From: Pseudocolwellia agarivorans
GTDB taxonomy: Bacteria; Pseudomonadota; Gammaproteobacteria; Enterobacterales; Alteromonadaceae
NCBI RefSeq assembly: GCF_002000085.1
Contig: NZ_MUZU01000015.1
Span: forward strand, 16,840 to 80,839
Reading direction: 5' to 3'
Length of the DNA stretch: 64,000 nt
Shown: positions 43,928 through 53,134 of the stretch, in pieces
How positions within the stretch are numbered: position 1 is the first letter of the stretch
Layout of the letters: the number at the start of each line of letters is the position of its first letter
Position numbers and translations under genes: made by a program
The notes under the pieces: generated by a model
The model's input: the letters and a program-made list of their open reading frames with translations, nothing else
What the model was told of the DNA's origin: nothing
Database searches by the model: none

Positions 43928-45157
43928 TTAGCCAAAAAAACAATAACAAACACTTATGGCGGCAATAATACCCGCTGCATCAGCAATTAAACCACAGCTT
44001 ACGGCATGCCTACTGTACTTAATACCGACAGAGCCAAAATACACAGCAAGTACATAAAAAGTGGTTTCTGTTGAACCTTGAATGATAGAAGCTAACCTAC
44101 CTGCGAAAGAATCTGCACCATGAGTATTCATGGTTTCAATCATCATAGCTCTTGCGCCTGAACCACTTAAAGGTTTCATCATAGCGGTAGGTAACGCATC
44201 AATAAAACGTGTATCCATGCCTAAAAATATTGCAAGACTTCTAAATATGTCGACAATTACATCTAAAGCACCACTAGCTCGAAATACGCCAATAGCGCAT
44301 AACATGGCCAGTAAATAAGGAATAAGCTTAATGCTTGTTTCAAATCCTTCCTTAGCGCCTTCAATAAAACTGTTATATACATCAATTTTTTTACGAACCG
44401 CTGCGGCTATAAAAAGAATGAGCGTGCTAAATATTAATATATTACCAAATAAGGATGACTGTGTTGATAATGCTTGAGACGTTAACGCAGCAAAATAGAC
44501 CGTAACACCACCAATAAGGGCGATAGCAGCAGATAAGTAAAGCAACACCACTGGGTGATACAATTTTATTTTTTGAACAGTTGCTACAGCCAGTAATCCT
44601 GCAAATGTGGAAGCAAACGTAGCTAAAATAATAGGAATAAAAACATCGGTGGGATTTACAGCGCCCTGCTGTGCCCTATAAACAAAAACAGCAACAGGAA
44701 ACAGAGTAACAGAAGAAGTATTTAACACTAAAAATAAAATTTGAGCATTAGTAGCTGTATCTTTTTTGGGATTTAACGTTTGTAAATCTTGCATCGCCTT
44801 TAACCCTAATGGCGTTGCTGCGTTATCTATGCCTAAAAAATTAGCTGACAAATTCATTGTCATTGAGCCAATAGCAGGATGCCCTTTGGGTACTTCAGGC
44901 ATTAATTTAGAAAACAATGGCGAAATAGCAATTGCGAGCTTATTAATGAGGCCTGCATTCTCTGCTATTTTCATCATACCTAGCCAAAAAGCTAATATAC
45001 CGATTAATCCAATAGCAATGTCTACAGTAACTGAAGACATATCAAAAATAGACTTAATTATTTTTTCAAAGATAAGAGCATCACCCATGACTCCCCATTG
45101 ATACAAGGCTGAAATAAAGGCAATAAAAAAGAAGCTGATCCAGAGACGATTTAACAC
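43928..45157 (-). CDS. nucleoside-recognition (Gate) domain membrane protein, SpmA/SpmB-like
   Basis: 409 residues with about ten hydrophobic segments and two Gate-type halves. The first has MTMNLSANFLGIDNAATPLGLKAM and the second has SGSGARAMMIETMNTHGADSFAGRLASIIQGSTETTFYVLAVYFG. This is the fused form of the spore maturation proteins SpmA and SpmB, common in non-sporulating proteobacteria; a transport function is presumed but the substrate is unknown. It lies upstream of the GntR gene on the same strand (186 bases between) and carries in its coding region a third copy of the GTCGAC operator. Confidence 0.8.
   Translation of the reverse strand: MLNRLWISFFFIAFISALYQWGVMGDALIFEKIIKSIFDMSSVTVDIAIGLIGILAFWLGMMKIAENAGLINKLAIAISPLFSKLMPEVPKGHPAIGSMTMNLSANFLGIDNAATPLGLKAMQDLQTLNPKKDTATNAQILFLVLNTSSVTLFPVAVFVYRAQQGAVNPTDVFIPIILATFASTFAGLLAVATVQKIKLYHPVVLLYLSAAIALIGGVTVYFAALTSQALSTQSSLFGNILIFSTLILFIAAAVRKKIDVYNSFIEGAKEGFETSIKLIPYLLAMLCAIGVFRASGALDVIVDIFRSLAIFLGMDTRFIDALPTAMMKPLSGSGARAMMIETMNTHGADSFAGRLASIIQGSTETTFYVLAVYFGSVGIKYSRHAVSCGLIADAAGIIAAISVCYCFFG
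44243..44258. promoter_or_regulatory. third GTCGAC operator-like site, inside the Gate-protein gene
   Basis: AAATATGTCGACAATT matches exactly (16 bases) the reverse complement of the promoter-proximal site at 43744-43759. It lies about 490 bases upstream of the prp promoter and could let the regulator loop the DNA, or could be a chance match constrained by the codons for VIVDIF. Confidence 0.35.
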
Positions 45158-45642
45158 AAAAGACTTTTATACAAAAAATATTGAAAAGATAATGACATAT
45201 TTAATCATACAATAATAGTTCAGCCATATAGGCGTTACATCCAAAATATCGTTTTTAAAAACTAAAATATGAATTTGATTTAGGAGCTGTTAATTTTTTA
45301 TAAAAATAATGCAAAAGTCACAGGTTCAAATATTCAATCTATCGTAAATATTATATTACAAAGGCTAAATAAATTTAAATGCTATCACAAAACACCAATA
45401 GATAAATAAAGCATGCTTTTTATATATAAATATCAATAAGTAATAAATATTAAAAATAAATTAGCATTAATAAGATATTACACTACACTTAGTTATTACT
45501 AAGTTAATTAACTTAACGAAAAATAATTGCTCGCTGCATTATTATTTTTTACGGATAGGCTTTTTAGCATGGGTTCTTTATTTGAACCTCCCCCTCAACC
45601 CTAAACTAGTGATAGTTTGGGGTTATTTTTATCTACTAAACC
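45158..45642. other. 485-bp gap between the Gate-protein and tatD-family genes
   Basis: AT-rich with no supported protein gene. It holds the promoter of the minus-strand Gate-protein gene and, near its right end, a plus-strand terminator-like hairpin described separately. Confidence 0.45.
45571..45630 (+). ncRNA. possible small plus-strand transcript end (two hairpins, terminator)
   Basis: GGTTC (45571-45575) pairs with GAACC (45583-45587). AACCCTAAACTA (45597-45608) then pairs with TAGTTTGGGGTT (45613-45624, one G-T pair) around GTGA and is followed by ATTTTTAT on the plus strand. No plus-strand gene lies upstream, and the minus-strand side has a G-run instead of a T-run, so the signal points to an unannotated rightward transcript. 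The 11-codon frame MGSLFEPPPQP starting at 45569 ends in this hairpin; its coding role is doubtful. Confidence 0.35.
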
Positions 45643-46410
45643 TTACCTGTTAAATAAAGTATTGAAATTTTGCGTAGAAATTTTTGCTATGTGCTCCACA
45701 GATTGGCCACGGATACTCGCAAGATGTTTTGCAACCTCAACCACGTAAGCTGGCTGGTTTTGTTTACCTCGATGAGGAACCGGCGCTAAATAAGGGGAGT
45801 CGGTTTCAATCAATATTCTATCGTCTGGTATTTTTTGAGCCACCTCTCTTAATTCTGTTGCATTTTTAAAGGTAACAATACCAGAAAAAGAAATATAAAA
45901 GCCTAAATCAATGGCTTGTTCAGCCATTTCCCAGCTTTCAGTAAAGCAATGTAAAATTCCACCTACGTTTTGTGCATTTTCATCACGCAATACTTTCAGG
46001 GTATCTTCCTGGGCATCACGAGTATGAATAATAAGAGGTTTATTCACTTTATTAGCCACTCTTACATGCTTAATAAAAGAATCTAATTGCACTTCTTTAG
46101 TTTCAGGCGCATAGAAATAATCAAGCCCGGTTTCACCCACCGCAATAACACGTTCATTTTGAGATAATGTCAACAATTCACCTTCATCGACTTCATCTTC
46201 TTGATTTAAAGGATGCATTCCACATGATAGAGATACATTTTCATATTTCTTTGTGATGTCTGCCATAGCAGGAAAATCTTTTAAAGTAACACTTACACAA
46301 AGGATATGTTCAACATTGACCTGTGCGGCTGACTCAAGAACCTTATCTAAATTATTGTCAAATTCTTCAAGTTTTAAACGGTCTAAATGACAATGTGAAT
46401 CGATAAACAA
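45643..46410 (-). CDS. TatD-family metal-dependent hydrolase (YcfH type)
   Basis: 255 residues from a TTG at 46408-46410, which has GGAGAG four bases upstream and gives the family start xFIDSHCHLD; the open frame has another TTG at 46422 without a ribosome site. The metal-binding motifs are DSHCHLD, the Glu in GETGLDYFY, HTRDA, HCFTE and the Asp in ETDSPYLAP. These enzymes act as 3'-5' DNases or deacylases. The order pabC-mltG-tmk-holB-pilZ-tatD is typical for gammaproteobacteria, and it is the last gene of that series here. Confidence 0.9.
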   Translation of the reverse strand: MFIDSHCHLDRLKLEEFDNNLDKVLESAAQVNVEHILCVSVTLKDFPAMADITKKYENVSLSCGMHPLNQEDEVDEGELLTLSQNERVIAVGETGLDYFYAPETKEVQLDSFIKHVRVANKVNKPLIIHTRDAQEDTLKVLRDENAQNVGGILHCFTESWEMAEQAIDLGFYISFSGIVTFKNATELREVAQKIPDDRILIETDSPYLAPVPHRGKQNQPAYVVEVAKHLASIRGQSVEHIAKISTQNFNTLFNR

Positions 46411-46486
46411 ACTACTCTCCAATAATAGTGAATTAACAAAGGATAAAGAAAGGTATTAGGTTATTAATATAACAACCTAATAATAA

Positions 46487-46813
46487 TTACATGGTTAAAG
46501 TAGGATCTGATGAATTTAAAAAGCGAGCTATATATTTTTCAATTTGATTTCTTATATTGTCAGGATCATCAGTAAAACTAACGCCAACTCCTGCTGGAGT
46601 TCCACTTTGTGAGCCTATAGGTGTTAACCAACACACCTCCCCCTTAACTTCTGAATTCTCCAAAGCATCGGGTAAAGAAACTTCAAGTATAACTTCAGTA
46701 CCTAATTCAAGTTTTGCATTCGTTTTATAAAAAAGGCCCCCGTTTTTTAAAAATGGCATGTAAGATTGATATAATTCTCGTTCTGAAATAAATTCTACGT
46801 ATATATTTTTCAA
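46487..46813 (-). CDS. pilZ: type IV pilus assembly PilZ-type protein
   Basis: 108 residues of PilZ fold. ELYQSYMPFLKNGGLFYKTN, LGTEVILEVSLPD and GVCW-like EVCWLTPIGSQSGTPAGVGVSF closely resemble the true PilZ of type IV pilus biogenesis. As in that protein, the RxxxR c-di-GMP-binding motif is missing, so it probably acts by protein contact rather than by binding the nucleotide. It overlaps the end of holB by four bases (ATGA), showing translational coupling. Confidence 0.88.
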   Translation of the reverse strand: MKNIYVEFISERELYQSYMPFLKNGGLFYKTNAKLELGTEVILEVSLPDALENSEVKGEVCWLTPIGSQSGTPAGVGVSFTDDPDNIRNQIEKYIARFLNSSDPTLTM

Positions 46814-47757
46814 TGCTTACTCCCGATGTTTGCATTAGATAAACTATTATCAATATCTATAATCAGTTTTTCAATCATAAATTGATTATTTGCCTGACTT
46901 AGCTCTTTACTCTGGCTTATTGTAGCGACTATTTGATTGTAAATATGCCATAAAATATTATTATTTAGTAAAGTAGATTGATTTTCGACCTGTATACTAC
47001 TTTCCCAACCACAAAGCCCCCTCATTGCATTTGTAACAACCTTTTCTAACCAACGTAAACCATGAGGTGAATTTGCAACCATTTTAATCACTGCTGTCAC
47101 TCCCTCTTTATGTGTGAGGAAATTTAAAAAAGTCTGTTCAAAAAGTAAATATTCGTTGGCTAATTCATCACTGCTTAATTCGGGTAAGTGACTTAAATTA
47201 ATAAAAGCACTCTGATTTTTATTATTAACATTTATATGCTGAGCTAATAATTCACCTGAAGGCGGTCTTATTTCAAATAAACGGCACCGACTAATAATGG
47301 TTGGCAATAAAGTATCATGTTCATCTGATAATAAAACGATAATACTATTATTTGTTGGCTCTTCTAAAGTTTTTAGTAAAGCATTAGCGGCAGCAACTGT
47401 CATTTTATCTGCTTCAGGAATGAGTACCGTTTTAATATTACCTATTTGCGCTGTTTTTTCAAAAAAAGTACTGACTTTTCGAACGCTGTCGATTCCCAAT
47501 AAATTTTTTTCAGGTATTACCGTAGAGTGATCCGGATAATTGTTTTTAAGTAATAAATTACAATGTTTACATTGACGACAAGGCTGTAAAATAGCACCTT
47601 GAATAACGTTTTTACATTGAATGACTTGAATTAACCAATTTGCTAAGTCTTCTTTACCACTTCCTTTTACTCCACTTATTAATATGGCATGAGGTAAGTT
47701 TCCTGCCGTAATATGCTGTGAAAATAAGGTTTGTTCTTTAGCTAACCAGCTTTTCAT
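46810..47757 (-). CDS. holB: DNA polymerase III delta' subunit
   Basis: 315 residues. The AAA+ fold is visible with a degenerate P-loop ISGVKGSGKEDLA, a zinc module of four cysteines (CRQCKHCNLL preceded by LQPC), TVLIPEADKM, LLKTLEEPTNNSIIVLLSD and the sensor segment TIISRCRLFEI. It is part of the clamp loader. It lies between tmk and pilZ; the gap to tmk (135 bases) contains a small hairpin, TGATGC and GCATCA at 47796-47816. Confidence 0.93.
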   Translation of the reverse strand: MKSWLAKEQTLFSQHITAGNLPHAILISGVKGSGKEDLANWLIQVIQCKNVIQGAILQPCRQCKHCNLLLKNNYPDHSTVIPEKNLLGIDSVRKVSTFFEKTAQIGNIKTVLIPEADKMTVAAANALLKTLEEPTNNSIIVLLSDEHDTLLPTIISRCRLFEIRPPSGELLAQHINVNNKNQSAFINLSHLPELSSDELANEYLLFEQTFLNFLTHKEGVTAVIKMVANSPHGLRWLEKVVTNAMRGLCGWESSIQVENQSTLLNNNILWHIYNQIVATISQSKELSQANNQFMIEKLIIDIDNSLSNANIGSKH

Positions 47758-47892
47758 GTAAGTAACCTATTGATACTCTAAGTTTTGCTATAAGTTGATG
47801 CTTGAGTTATGCATCAGGCTCGGTTATTAAATATAAACGCTGACTAAAACGTGAAATGTATCAAGTTTAGTAATAAATATTCACTATCAAAA

Positions 47893-48534
47893 TTAAGAAG
47901 TAGATTGATTTTCAATAAGTTTATTGATGGCTATTATCACTTCTTCAGCCACTTCAGCTTGGGTTTGTGATGCATCTATTACTGTAAATTTACTTGGATT
48001 CTGTTTTGCTTGAGTTAAATAACCATTTCTTGCTCGCTCCAAAAACTCCATTTTTTCATCTTCCATTCGGTCTAAGCCTTCACCACGTTGCATTACACGC
48101 TCAAGTCCAACTTTAGGGTCCAGATCCAAAATAATATTCATGTCAGGAGAAAAACCGTTTAAAGCCATATCATTAATTTTGCATATGGTATCTAAATCAA
48201 TGCCTCGAGCATAATGTTGAAAGCTGAATGTTGCAGCATCAAAACGATCTGAAATAACCACTTTTCCTGCCGCTAATGCTGGCAGTATCTTTTCATTAAT
48301 ATGCTGTGCTCTACCTGCCCCAAATAACATGAGCTCGGTTAAATTACACATTTCAGGAGTTGTTGGATCGAGAATAATTTCTCTGATTTTCTCGCCTATA
48401 GGTGTACCACCTGGCTCTCTCGTAACAATAACGTCTAAGCCTTTGTTTTTTAGGTACTGCTCAATTGTTTTTATTACTGTTGTTTTACCTGCGCCATTAC
48501 TTCCATCGCAAACAAGCATAAAGCCTTTTTTCAT
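47893..48534 (-). CDS. tmk: thymidylate kinase
   Basis: 213 residues. P-loop CDGSNGAGKTT (residues 9-19), the DR motif in ISDRFDAATFSFQ, TREPGGTPIGEKIR and the lid near QRGEGLDRME. It phosphorylates dTMP to dTDP. It follows mltG by 33 bases in the same operon. Confidence 0.95.
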   Translation of the reverse strand: MKKGFMLVCDGSNGAGKTTVIKTIEQYLKNKGLDVIVTREPGGTPIGEKIREIILDPTTPEMCNLTELMLFGAGRAQHINEKILPALAAGKVVISDRFDAATFSFQHYARGIDLDTICKINDMALNGFSPDMNIILDLDPKVGLERVMQRGEGLDRMEDEKMEFLERARNGYLTQAKQNPSKFTVIDASQTQAEVAEEVIIAINKLIENQSTS

Positions 48535-48567
48535 TAAATTATCTCGCAGTACATTATCTATCTATTA

Positions 48568-49629
48568 TTAAAATTTACTTTTAAAATCAGGTATATCATA
48601 ACTAAGGCGACGCTGAATCTCTAGCTCTTTACTTTTAGTCGCAGACAAGTACTCAGCAACCGCTTTGTTATGTTCTTTCAATGTTTTTGAAAATACATGT
48701 TTTCCATAACCATCACTAACAAAATATAAATAATCGGTTGTATCAGGATGCATTGCTGCTTTTAGTGCTAGCTTTCCAGGCATAGCAATAGGTGTAGGTG
48801 GCAGACCATGAATACGATAGGTGTTATACGCTGTTTTTTCTCGCAGATGGATTCGTTTAATATCTCCTTTATACCGGTCACCTAAGCCATAAATAACTGT
48901 AGGGTCAGTTTGCAGACGCATATTTTTATTTAACCGATTAATAAAAACAGAGCTAATAACAGGATGCTCACTTTGTAAGGCGCTTTCTTTTTCAATAATG
49001 GAAGCCATAATTAACGCTTCATACGCGTTTTCATAAGGTAAATGAGGATCCCTCTCATTCCATAAAGACTCTAATTCTTTAGTCATTCTCTTATTCGCTC
49101 TACGAAGTATTTCTAATGTCGAAGTCCCTGAAGTAAAAAAGTAGGTATCAGGGAAAAATAAACCTTCTGCATTTTGATGCTCTAAACCTAAATATTTGGC
49201 CACATTATTCACAGAAAGCTCGGTTGCTTTCTGTGTTAAGTTTTTATCGTTTGCCAAAGCTATTAGCCAGTCTTTTAATGTACTGCCTTCAATGAAGGTT
49301 ATAGCGAATTGATGTTCTTTGCCTTTAACGAGAAGTGTGATTAGATCAACGTAGTTAATGTCTGTTGGAATAAGGAATGAGCCTTGCTTTAAAGCACTTA
49401 ATTCAGGGGTTAACTTAATGTAAGCTTTAAGCCAAAAGTTAGTCTCTATCCAACCTTTCTTTACAAGTTCTCTAGAAAAAGAGCTAATCGTTGTGCCTTT
49501 ATTAATAGTAATAAGTTCAGGCTCAAGCAGAGGTATTTTCTTATGTACTTCTTTGTTAATGTAACCATATAAAGCTACAGGAAGTAATATGAAAATTAAA
49601 ATGACAGAAAAAACTAACTTTTTTAGCAT
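48568..49629 (-). CDS. mltG: endolytic murein transglycosylase MltG
   Basis: 353 residues. One membrane anchor at about 5-24, a LysM-like part, and the YceG catalytic domain with the active Glu in ASIIEKESALQSE (about residues 209-221), TDPTVIYGLGDRY and TYRIHGLPPTPIAMPG. It cuts nascent glycan strands at the inner membrane. Its first base overlaps the stop of pabC (TAATG). Confidence 0.94.
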   Translation of the reverse strand: MLKKLVFSVILIFILLPVALYGYINKEVHKKIPLLEPELITINKGTTISSFSRELVKKGWIETNFWLKAYIKLTPELSALKQGSFLIPTDINYVDLITLLVKGKEHQFAITFIEGSTLKDWLIALANDKNLTQKATELSVNNVAKYLGLEHQNAEGLFFPDTYFFTSGTSTLEILRRANKRMTKELESLWNERDPHLPYENAYEALIMASIIEKESALQSEHPVISSVFINRLNKNMRLQTDPTVIYGLGDRYKGDIKRIHLREKTAYNTYRIHGLPPTPIAMPGKLALKAAMHPDTTDYLYFVSDGYGKHVFSKTLKEHNKAVAEYLSATKSKELEIQRRLSYDIPDFKSKF

Positions 49630-50429
49630 TAATTAATGTTCGCTATAAGTGCTTTAAATTGATGAACTTGGTCAATATTAAGTTTATTACCTGCATAATT
49701 TATTATCGGGACTATTTCCATAATAGAATTGGTAATAAACATTGATTGTGCTCTTAGAATGTCGGAAGCTTTTGCTTTAATGATTTTAGTACTAGGATGT
49801 TTTCTTAAAACTTCAGCTCGTTGTATACCCGCTACCCCGCTGTCTTTGATTTCTGGTGTAAAAATATCACCATTTTCAAACCAAAAAACATTTGCGCATG
49901 TTGTTTCTATAACTTCACCATATATATTAAATACGAGTAAATCATCGTAACTCGTTTGATCTAACTCATCTCTGATCAAAACTTGCTCTAACCTATTTAA
50001 ATGCTTAACCCCAGAAAACAAAGGATTAATACCTAACTTAATTGAGGCATCAGCTAATGTAATACCTGATTGTGACCAGTGGAGGTATTTAGTCGGAAAC
50101 TCTGATACTTTGATAATAATATTTGGAGGACTAACACCGAGCCGAGAGTAACCTCTCCCACCTTCGCCTGACGTTATAACGACTTTAAGCACAGCCAAAT
50201 CATAGGTTTTACAACATTCAATGAGCTCATTCTCTAACGCAATAAAATCAACACCTAAGATTTTGAATAAACAACAACCTGTCTTTAAACGATTTATATG
50301 CTGGTGTATAAGTTCTATTTGACCATTATTCACTTTAGCCGTAGTAAATATACCATCACCATAAGCTAAACCTCTATCATTGATAGATATATGGTTAACT
50401 TGTTGTCCATTAACTGATTGGAAATACAT
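49629..50429 (-). CDS. pabC: aminodeoxychorismate lyase
   Basis: 266 residues of fold type IV PLP enzymes. The PLP lysine is Lys142 in GVKHLNRLEQVLIRDEL. NDRGLAYGDGIFTT at 17-30 and ETTCANVFW are conserved. It makes 4-aminobenzoate for folate. It is the first gene of the pabC-mltG-tmk-holB-pilZ series and is separated from fabF by a terminator. Confidence 0.93.
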   Translation of the reverse strand: MYFQSVNGQQVNHISINDRGLAYGDGIFTTAKVNNGQIELIHQHINRLKTGCCLFKILGVDFIALENELIECCKTYDLAVLKVVITSGEGGRGYSRLGVSPPNIIIKVSEFPTKYLHWSQSGITLADASIKLGINPLFSGVKHLNRLEQVLIRDELDQTSYDDLLVFNIYGEVIETTCANVFWFENGDIFTPEIKDSGVAGIQRAEVLRKHPSTKIIKAKASDILRAQSMFITNSIMEIVPIINYAGNKLNIDQVHQFKALIANIN

Positions 50430-50555
50430 AGTTATTTAAACACTTAGATTAGTCGTACAAACATAGAAGATGTAGTTTATTATTTATTAGAAGTGAATAA
50501 CACAAAAAATAGAATTTGTGAGGATATGTTCATCAATTAAATAACATAAAATAAA

Positions 50556-50589
50556 AAACCTGAATAATTGTAAACAAGTATTCAGGTTT
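50556..50589 (-). terminator. terminator after fabF
   Basis: AAACCTGAATA (50556-50566) pairs perfectly with TATTCAGGTTT (50579-50589) around a 12-base loop; on the minus strand a T-run follows. It separates the fab cluster from the pabC operon. Confidence 0.75.
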
Positions 50590-50641
50590 CATTACTGTGA
50601 TTCAAGTGTTAAATAACACTTAATGCTGTACTGGCATCAAC

Positions 50642-51874
50642 TTACATTTTTTTGAAAATTAATGAACCGTTTGTACCACCAAAACCAAACGAGTTACACA
50701 AAGCATATTCTAGAGATACATCTCTAGCAGTATTCGCAATATAATCTAGATCACAACCTTCATCAGGATTGTCTAAATTAATTGTTGGTGGAACAGCATT
50801 TTTAACTAATGCTTGAATACTGAATATTGCTTCAACCGCTCCAGCAGCACCTAATAAATGCCCTGTCATCGATTTAGTAGAACCCATCATGACTTTATCA
50901 GCATATTGTCCAAAAACCGACTTAACAGCATTGGTTTCCGCTATATCACCAGCAGGGGTCGATGTACCATGAGCGTTAATATACCCAATATTTGCTACAT
51001 CAACTTTTGCATCGTTAATAGCGTTAGCCATTGCTAAAGCAGCGCCAGCACCATCAGCAGGAGGAGATGTCATGTGGTATGCATCACCACTCATACCAAA
51101 GCCTACAAGTTCGGCATAAATCTTAGCTCCACGAGCCTTAGCTTGTTCATATTCTTCAAGCATTAGAACACCAGCGCCATCACCTAAAACAAAACCGTCT
51201 CTATCTTTATCCCAAGGCCTTGAAGCGGCTTGAGGATCATCATTACGTGTTGATAAAGCTCTTGCTGCACCAAATCCCCCCATCCCCATTTTAGTTGAGG
51301 CTTTTTCAGCACCACCAGCAAGCATAGCATCAGCATCGCCGTAAGCGATCATTCTAGCTGCATGCCCAATATTATGAACACCACTTGTACAAGCAGTAAC
51401 AATAGAAATATTAGGGCCTTTAAGGCCGTGCATAATAGACAGGTGACCCGCAATCATATTAATGATTGTAGAAGGAACAAAGAAAGGAGATAGCTTACGA
51501 GGGCTTGTTTTAAGCATTTTCTCGAAGTTTTCTTCAATAAGTCCTAAACCACCAATTCCAGCACCAACAGCAACACCAACACGCGTAGCATTCTCTTCAG
51601 TTATTTCTAAACCTGAGTCTTGAATTGCTTGCACACCAGCCGCTACACCATATTGGATAAATAGATCCATTTTTTTGGCTTCTTTACGAGCCATATAGTC
51701 TTCAGCATTAAAATCTTTGATTAAACCTGCAAATTTTGTAGGGTACTCAGTTGTATCAAAATGCTGAATATCGCTAATACCACTTTTACCAAGTAGTAAG
51801 TTTTGCCAAGTTGTTTCAGGATTGTTGCCCAAAGGGCTTAACATACCTAGACCGGTAACTACAACACGCCGCAT
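50642..51874 (-). CDS. fabF: 3-oxoacyl-[acyl carrier protein] synthase II
   Basis: 410 residues. The catalytic triad of the condensing enzymes is present: Cys162 in [11 protein letters not shown], His in [11 protein letters not shown] and His in [14 protein letters not shown]. It elongates acyl-ACP, including the step to cis-vaccenate that adapts membranes to cold. SD GGAGGC lies ten bases before the ATG. It is downstream of acpP with a strong hairpin between them. Confidence 0.96.
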   Translation of the reverse strand: MRRVVVTGLGMLSPLGNNPETTWQNLLLGKSGISDIQHFDTTEYPTKFAGLIKDFNAEDYMARKEAKKMDLFIQYGVAAGVQAIQDSGLEITEENATRVGVAVGAGIGGLGLIEENFEKMLKTSPRKLSPFFVPSTIINMIAGHLSIMHGLKGPNISIVTACTSGVHNIGHAARMIAYGDADAMLAGGAEKASTKMGMGGFGAARALSTRNDDPQAASRPWDKDRDGFVLGDGAGVLMLEEYEQAKARGAKIYAELVGFGMSGDAYHMTSPPADGAGAALAMANAINDAKVDVANIGYINAHGTSTPAGDIAETNAVKSVFGQYADKVMMGSTKSMTGHLLGAAGAVEAIFSIQALVKNAVPPTINLDNPDEGCDLDYIANTARDVSLEYALCNSFGFGGTNGSLIFKKM

Positions 51875-51964
51875 AGGATGAGTTGCCTCCGATAGAAAAG
51901 AATATTAGAAAGGATTATATTCGTGAAATAAATATTATATATTGCTACGAATAGTATTTTTAAA

Positions 51965-51998
51965 ATATTTAAGGCGGTGTAAAAACCGCCTTAAATAT
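51965..51998 (-). terminator. 14-bp hairpin between acpP and fabF (attenuating terminator)
   Basis: ATATTTAAGGCGGT (51965-51978) pairs perfectly with ACCGCCTTAAATAT (51985-51998) around GTAAAA. It begins a few bases after the acpP stop. It probably ends most transcripts after acpP, allowing far more ACP than FabF, with some read-through. Confidence 0.65.
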
Positions 51999-52005
51999 AT
52001 AACAA

Positions 52006-52239
52006 TTATTGGTTAGCGTTTACGTAATCAATAGCTGCTTGAACTGTAGTGATTTTTTCAGCTTCTTCGTCAGGAATTTCAGTATCAAATTCTTCTTCTA
52101 ACGCCATAACTAATTCTACTGTATCTAATGAATCAGCACCTAAATCATCAACAAATGAAGATTCAGTTTTAACTTCTGCTTCACTTACACCTAATTGCTC
52201 AATAGTAATTTTTTTTACGCGTTCTTCGATAGTACTCAT
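52006..52239 (-). CDS. acpP: acyl carrier protein
   Basis: 77 residues, very acidic. The phosphopantetheine site is Ser37 in [22 protein letters not shown] lies before the ATG. It carries acyl chains in fatty acid synthesis. It sits between fabG and fabF as in most gammaproteobacteria. Confidence 0.97.
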   Translation of the reverse strand: MSTIEERVKKITIEQLGVSEAEVKTESSFVDDLGADSLDTVELVMALEEEFDTEIPDEEAEKITTVQAAIDYVNANQ

Positions 52240-52391
52240 TTTTTTTCCTTTACTAGAAAATGCTATTTTTCAAATTGCATGTAGTGTATTCGCCAAAAGC
52301 TTAGCTTGCAAGTAACTAATTTTATTTTTATTACTGGTCCAACCTGATGGCATTTAAAATATATAATAGATTTTATAAACAATAAAATCAA

Positions 52392-53126
52392 CTATAACAT
52401 GTACATACCGCCATTAACGTGCAATGTTTCGCCCGTAATATAAGCTGCTGTGTCTGAAGCTAAAAAAGCAACTGCGTTAGCAATTTCTTCTGGCTTACCT
52501 AAACGATTCGCTGGTACTTGCGAAAATATACCTTCTTTTTGCTCATCTGTTAATGTTTGAGTCATGTCAGTATCAATAAAACCTGGTGCAACGGTATTAA
52601 CAGTAATGCCACGAGAAGCAACTTCTCTTGCAAGAGATTTAGTAAAACCTAATAATCCCGCTTTAGCTGTTGCATAGTTAACTTGACCTGCATTTCCCAT
52701 GCTACCCACAACAGAACCTATATTAATGATCCTACCGTTACGTTTTTTCATCATAGGTCTAATTGCAGCTTTACTTAATTTAAATACAGAAGAAAGGTTT
52801 GTATCAATAATATCTTGCCATTCATCATCTTTCATTCGCATAAATAAATTATCTTTAGTAATTCCTGCATTATTAACAAGAATATCTATAGCACCGTATT
52901 TATCTTTAATATTATCGAATAAAGCAGCAATAGAATCATTGTCTGTTACATTCAATACTAGGCCGTTACCTTCTCCTAAATACTCACTAATTTTATCAGC
53001 TCCGCCTTCGGAAGTTGCCGTACCGATAACCGTTGCGCCCAAATTTTTCAATTGACTAGCAATAGCTTTACCAATACCACGACTGGCACCTGTAACTAAA
53101 GCGACTTTACCTTCTAATGAAAACAT
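52392..53126 (-). CDS. fabG: 3-oxoacyl-[acyl carrier protein] reductase
   Basis: 244 residues, short-chain dehydrogenase. The NADPH-binding motif is TGASRGIGKAIA (12-23), then NNAGIT, with catalytic Ser138, Tyr151 and Lys155 (SVVGSMGNAGQVNYATAK). It reduces 3-oxoacyl-ACP. It begins eight bases after the fabD stop. Confidence 0.97.
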   Translation of the reverse strand: MFSLEGKVALVTGASRGIGKAIASQLKNLGATVIGTATSEGGADKISEYLGEGNGLVLNVTDNDSIAALFDNIKDKYGAIDILVNNAGITKDNLFMRMKDDEWQDIIDTNLSSVFKLSKAAIRPMMKKRNGRIINIGSVVGSMGNAGQVNYATAKAGLLGFTKSLAREVASRGITVNTVAPGFIDTDMTQTLTDEQKEGIFSQVPANRLGKPEEIANAVAFLASDTAAYITGETLHVNGGMYML

Positions 53127-53134
53127 ATTTAAAC

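Noticed and set aside
43680..43949. 89-codon hydrophobic frame on the minus strand over the prp promoter
   Set aside because: It overlaps the start of the GntR gene and the promoter/operator region; its composition follows the AT-rich non-coding sequence and it has no ribosome site.
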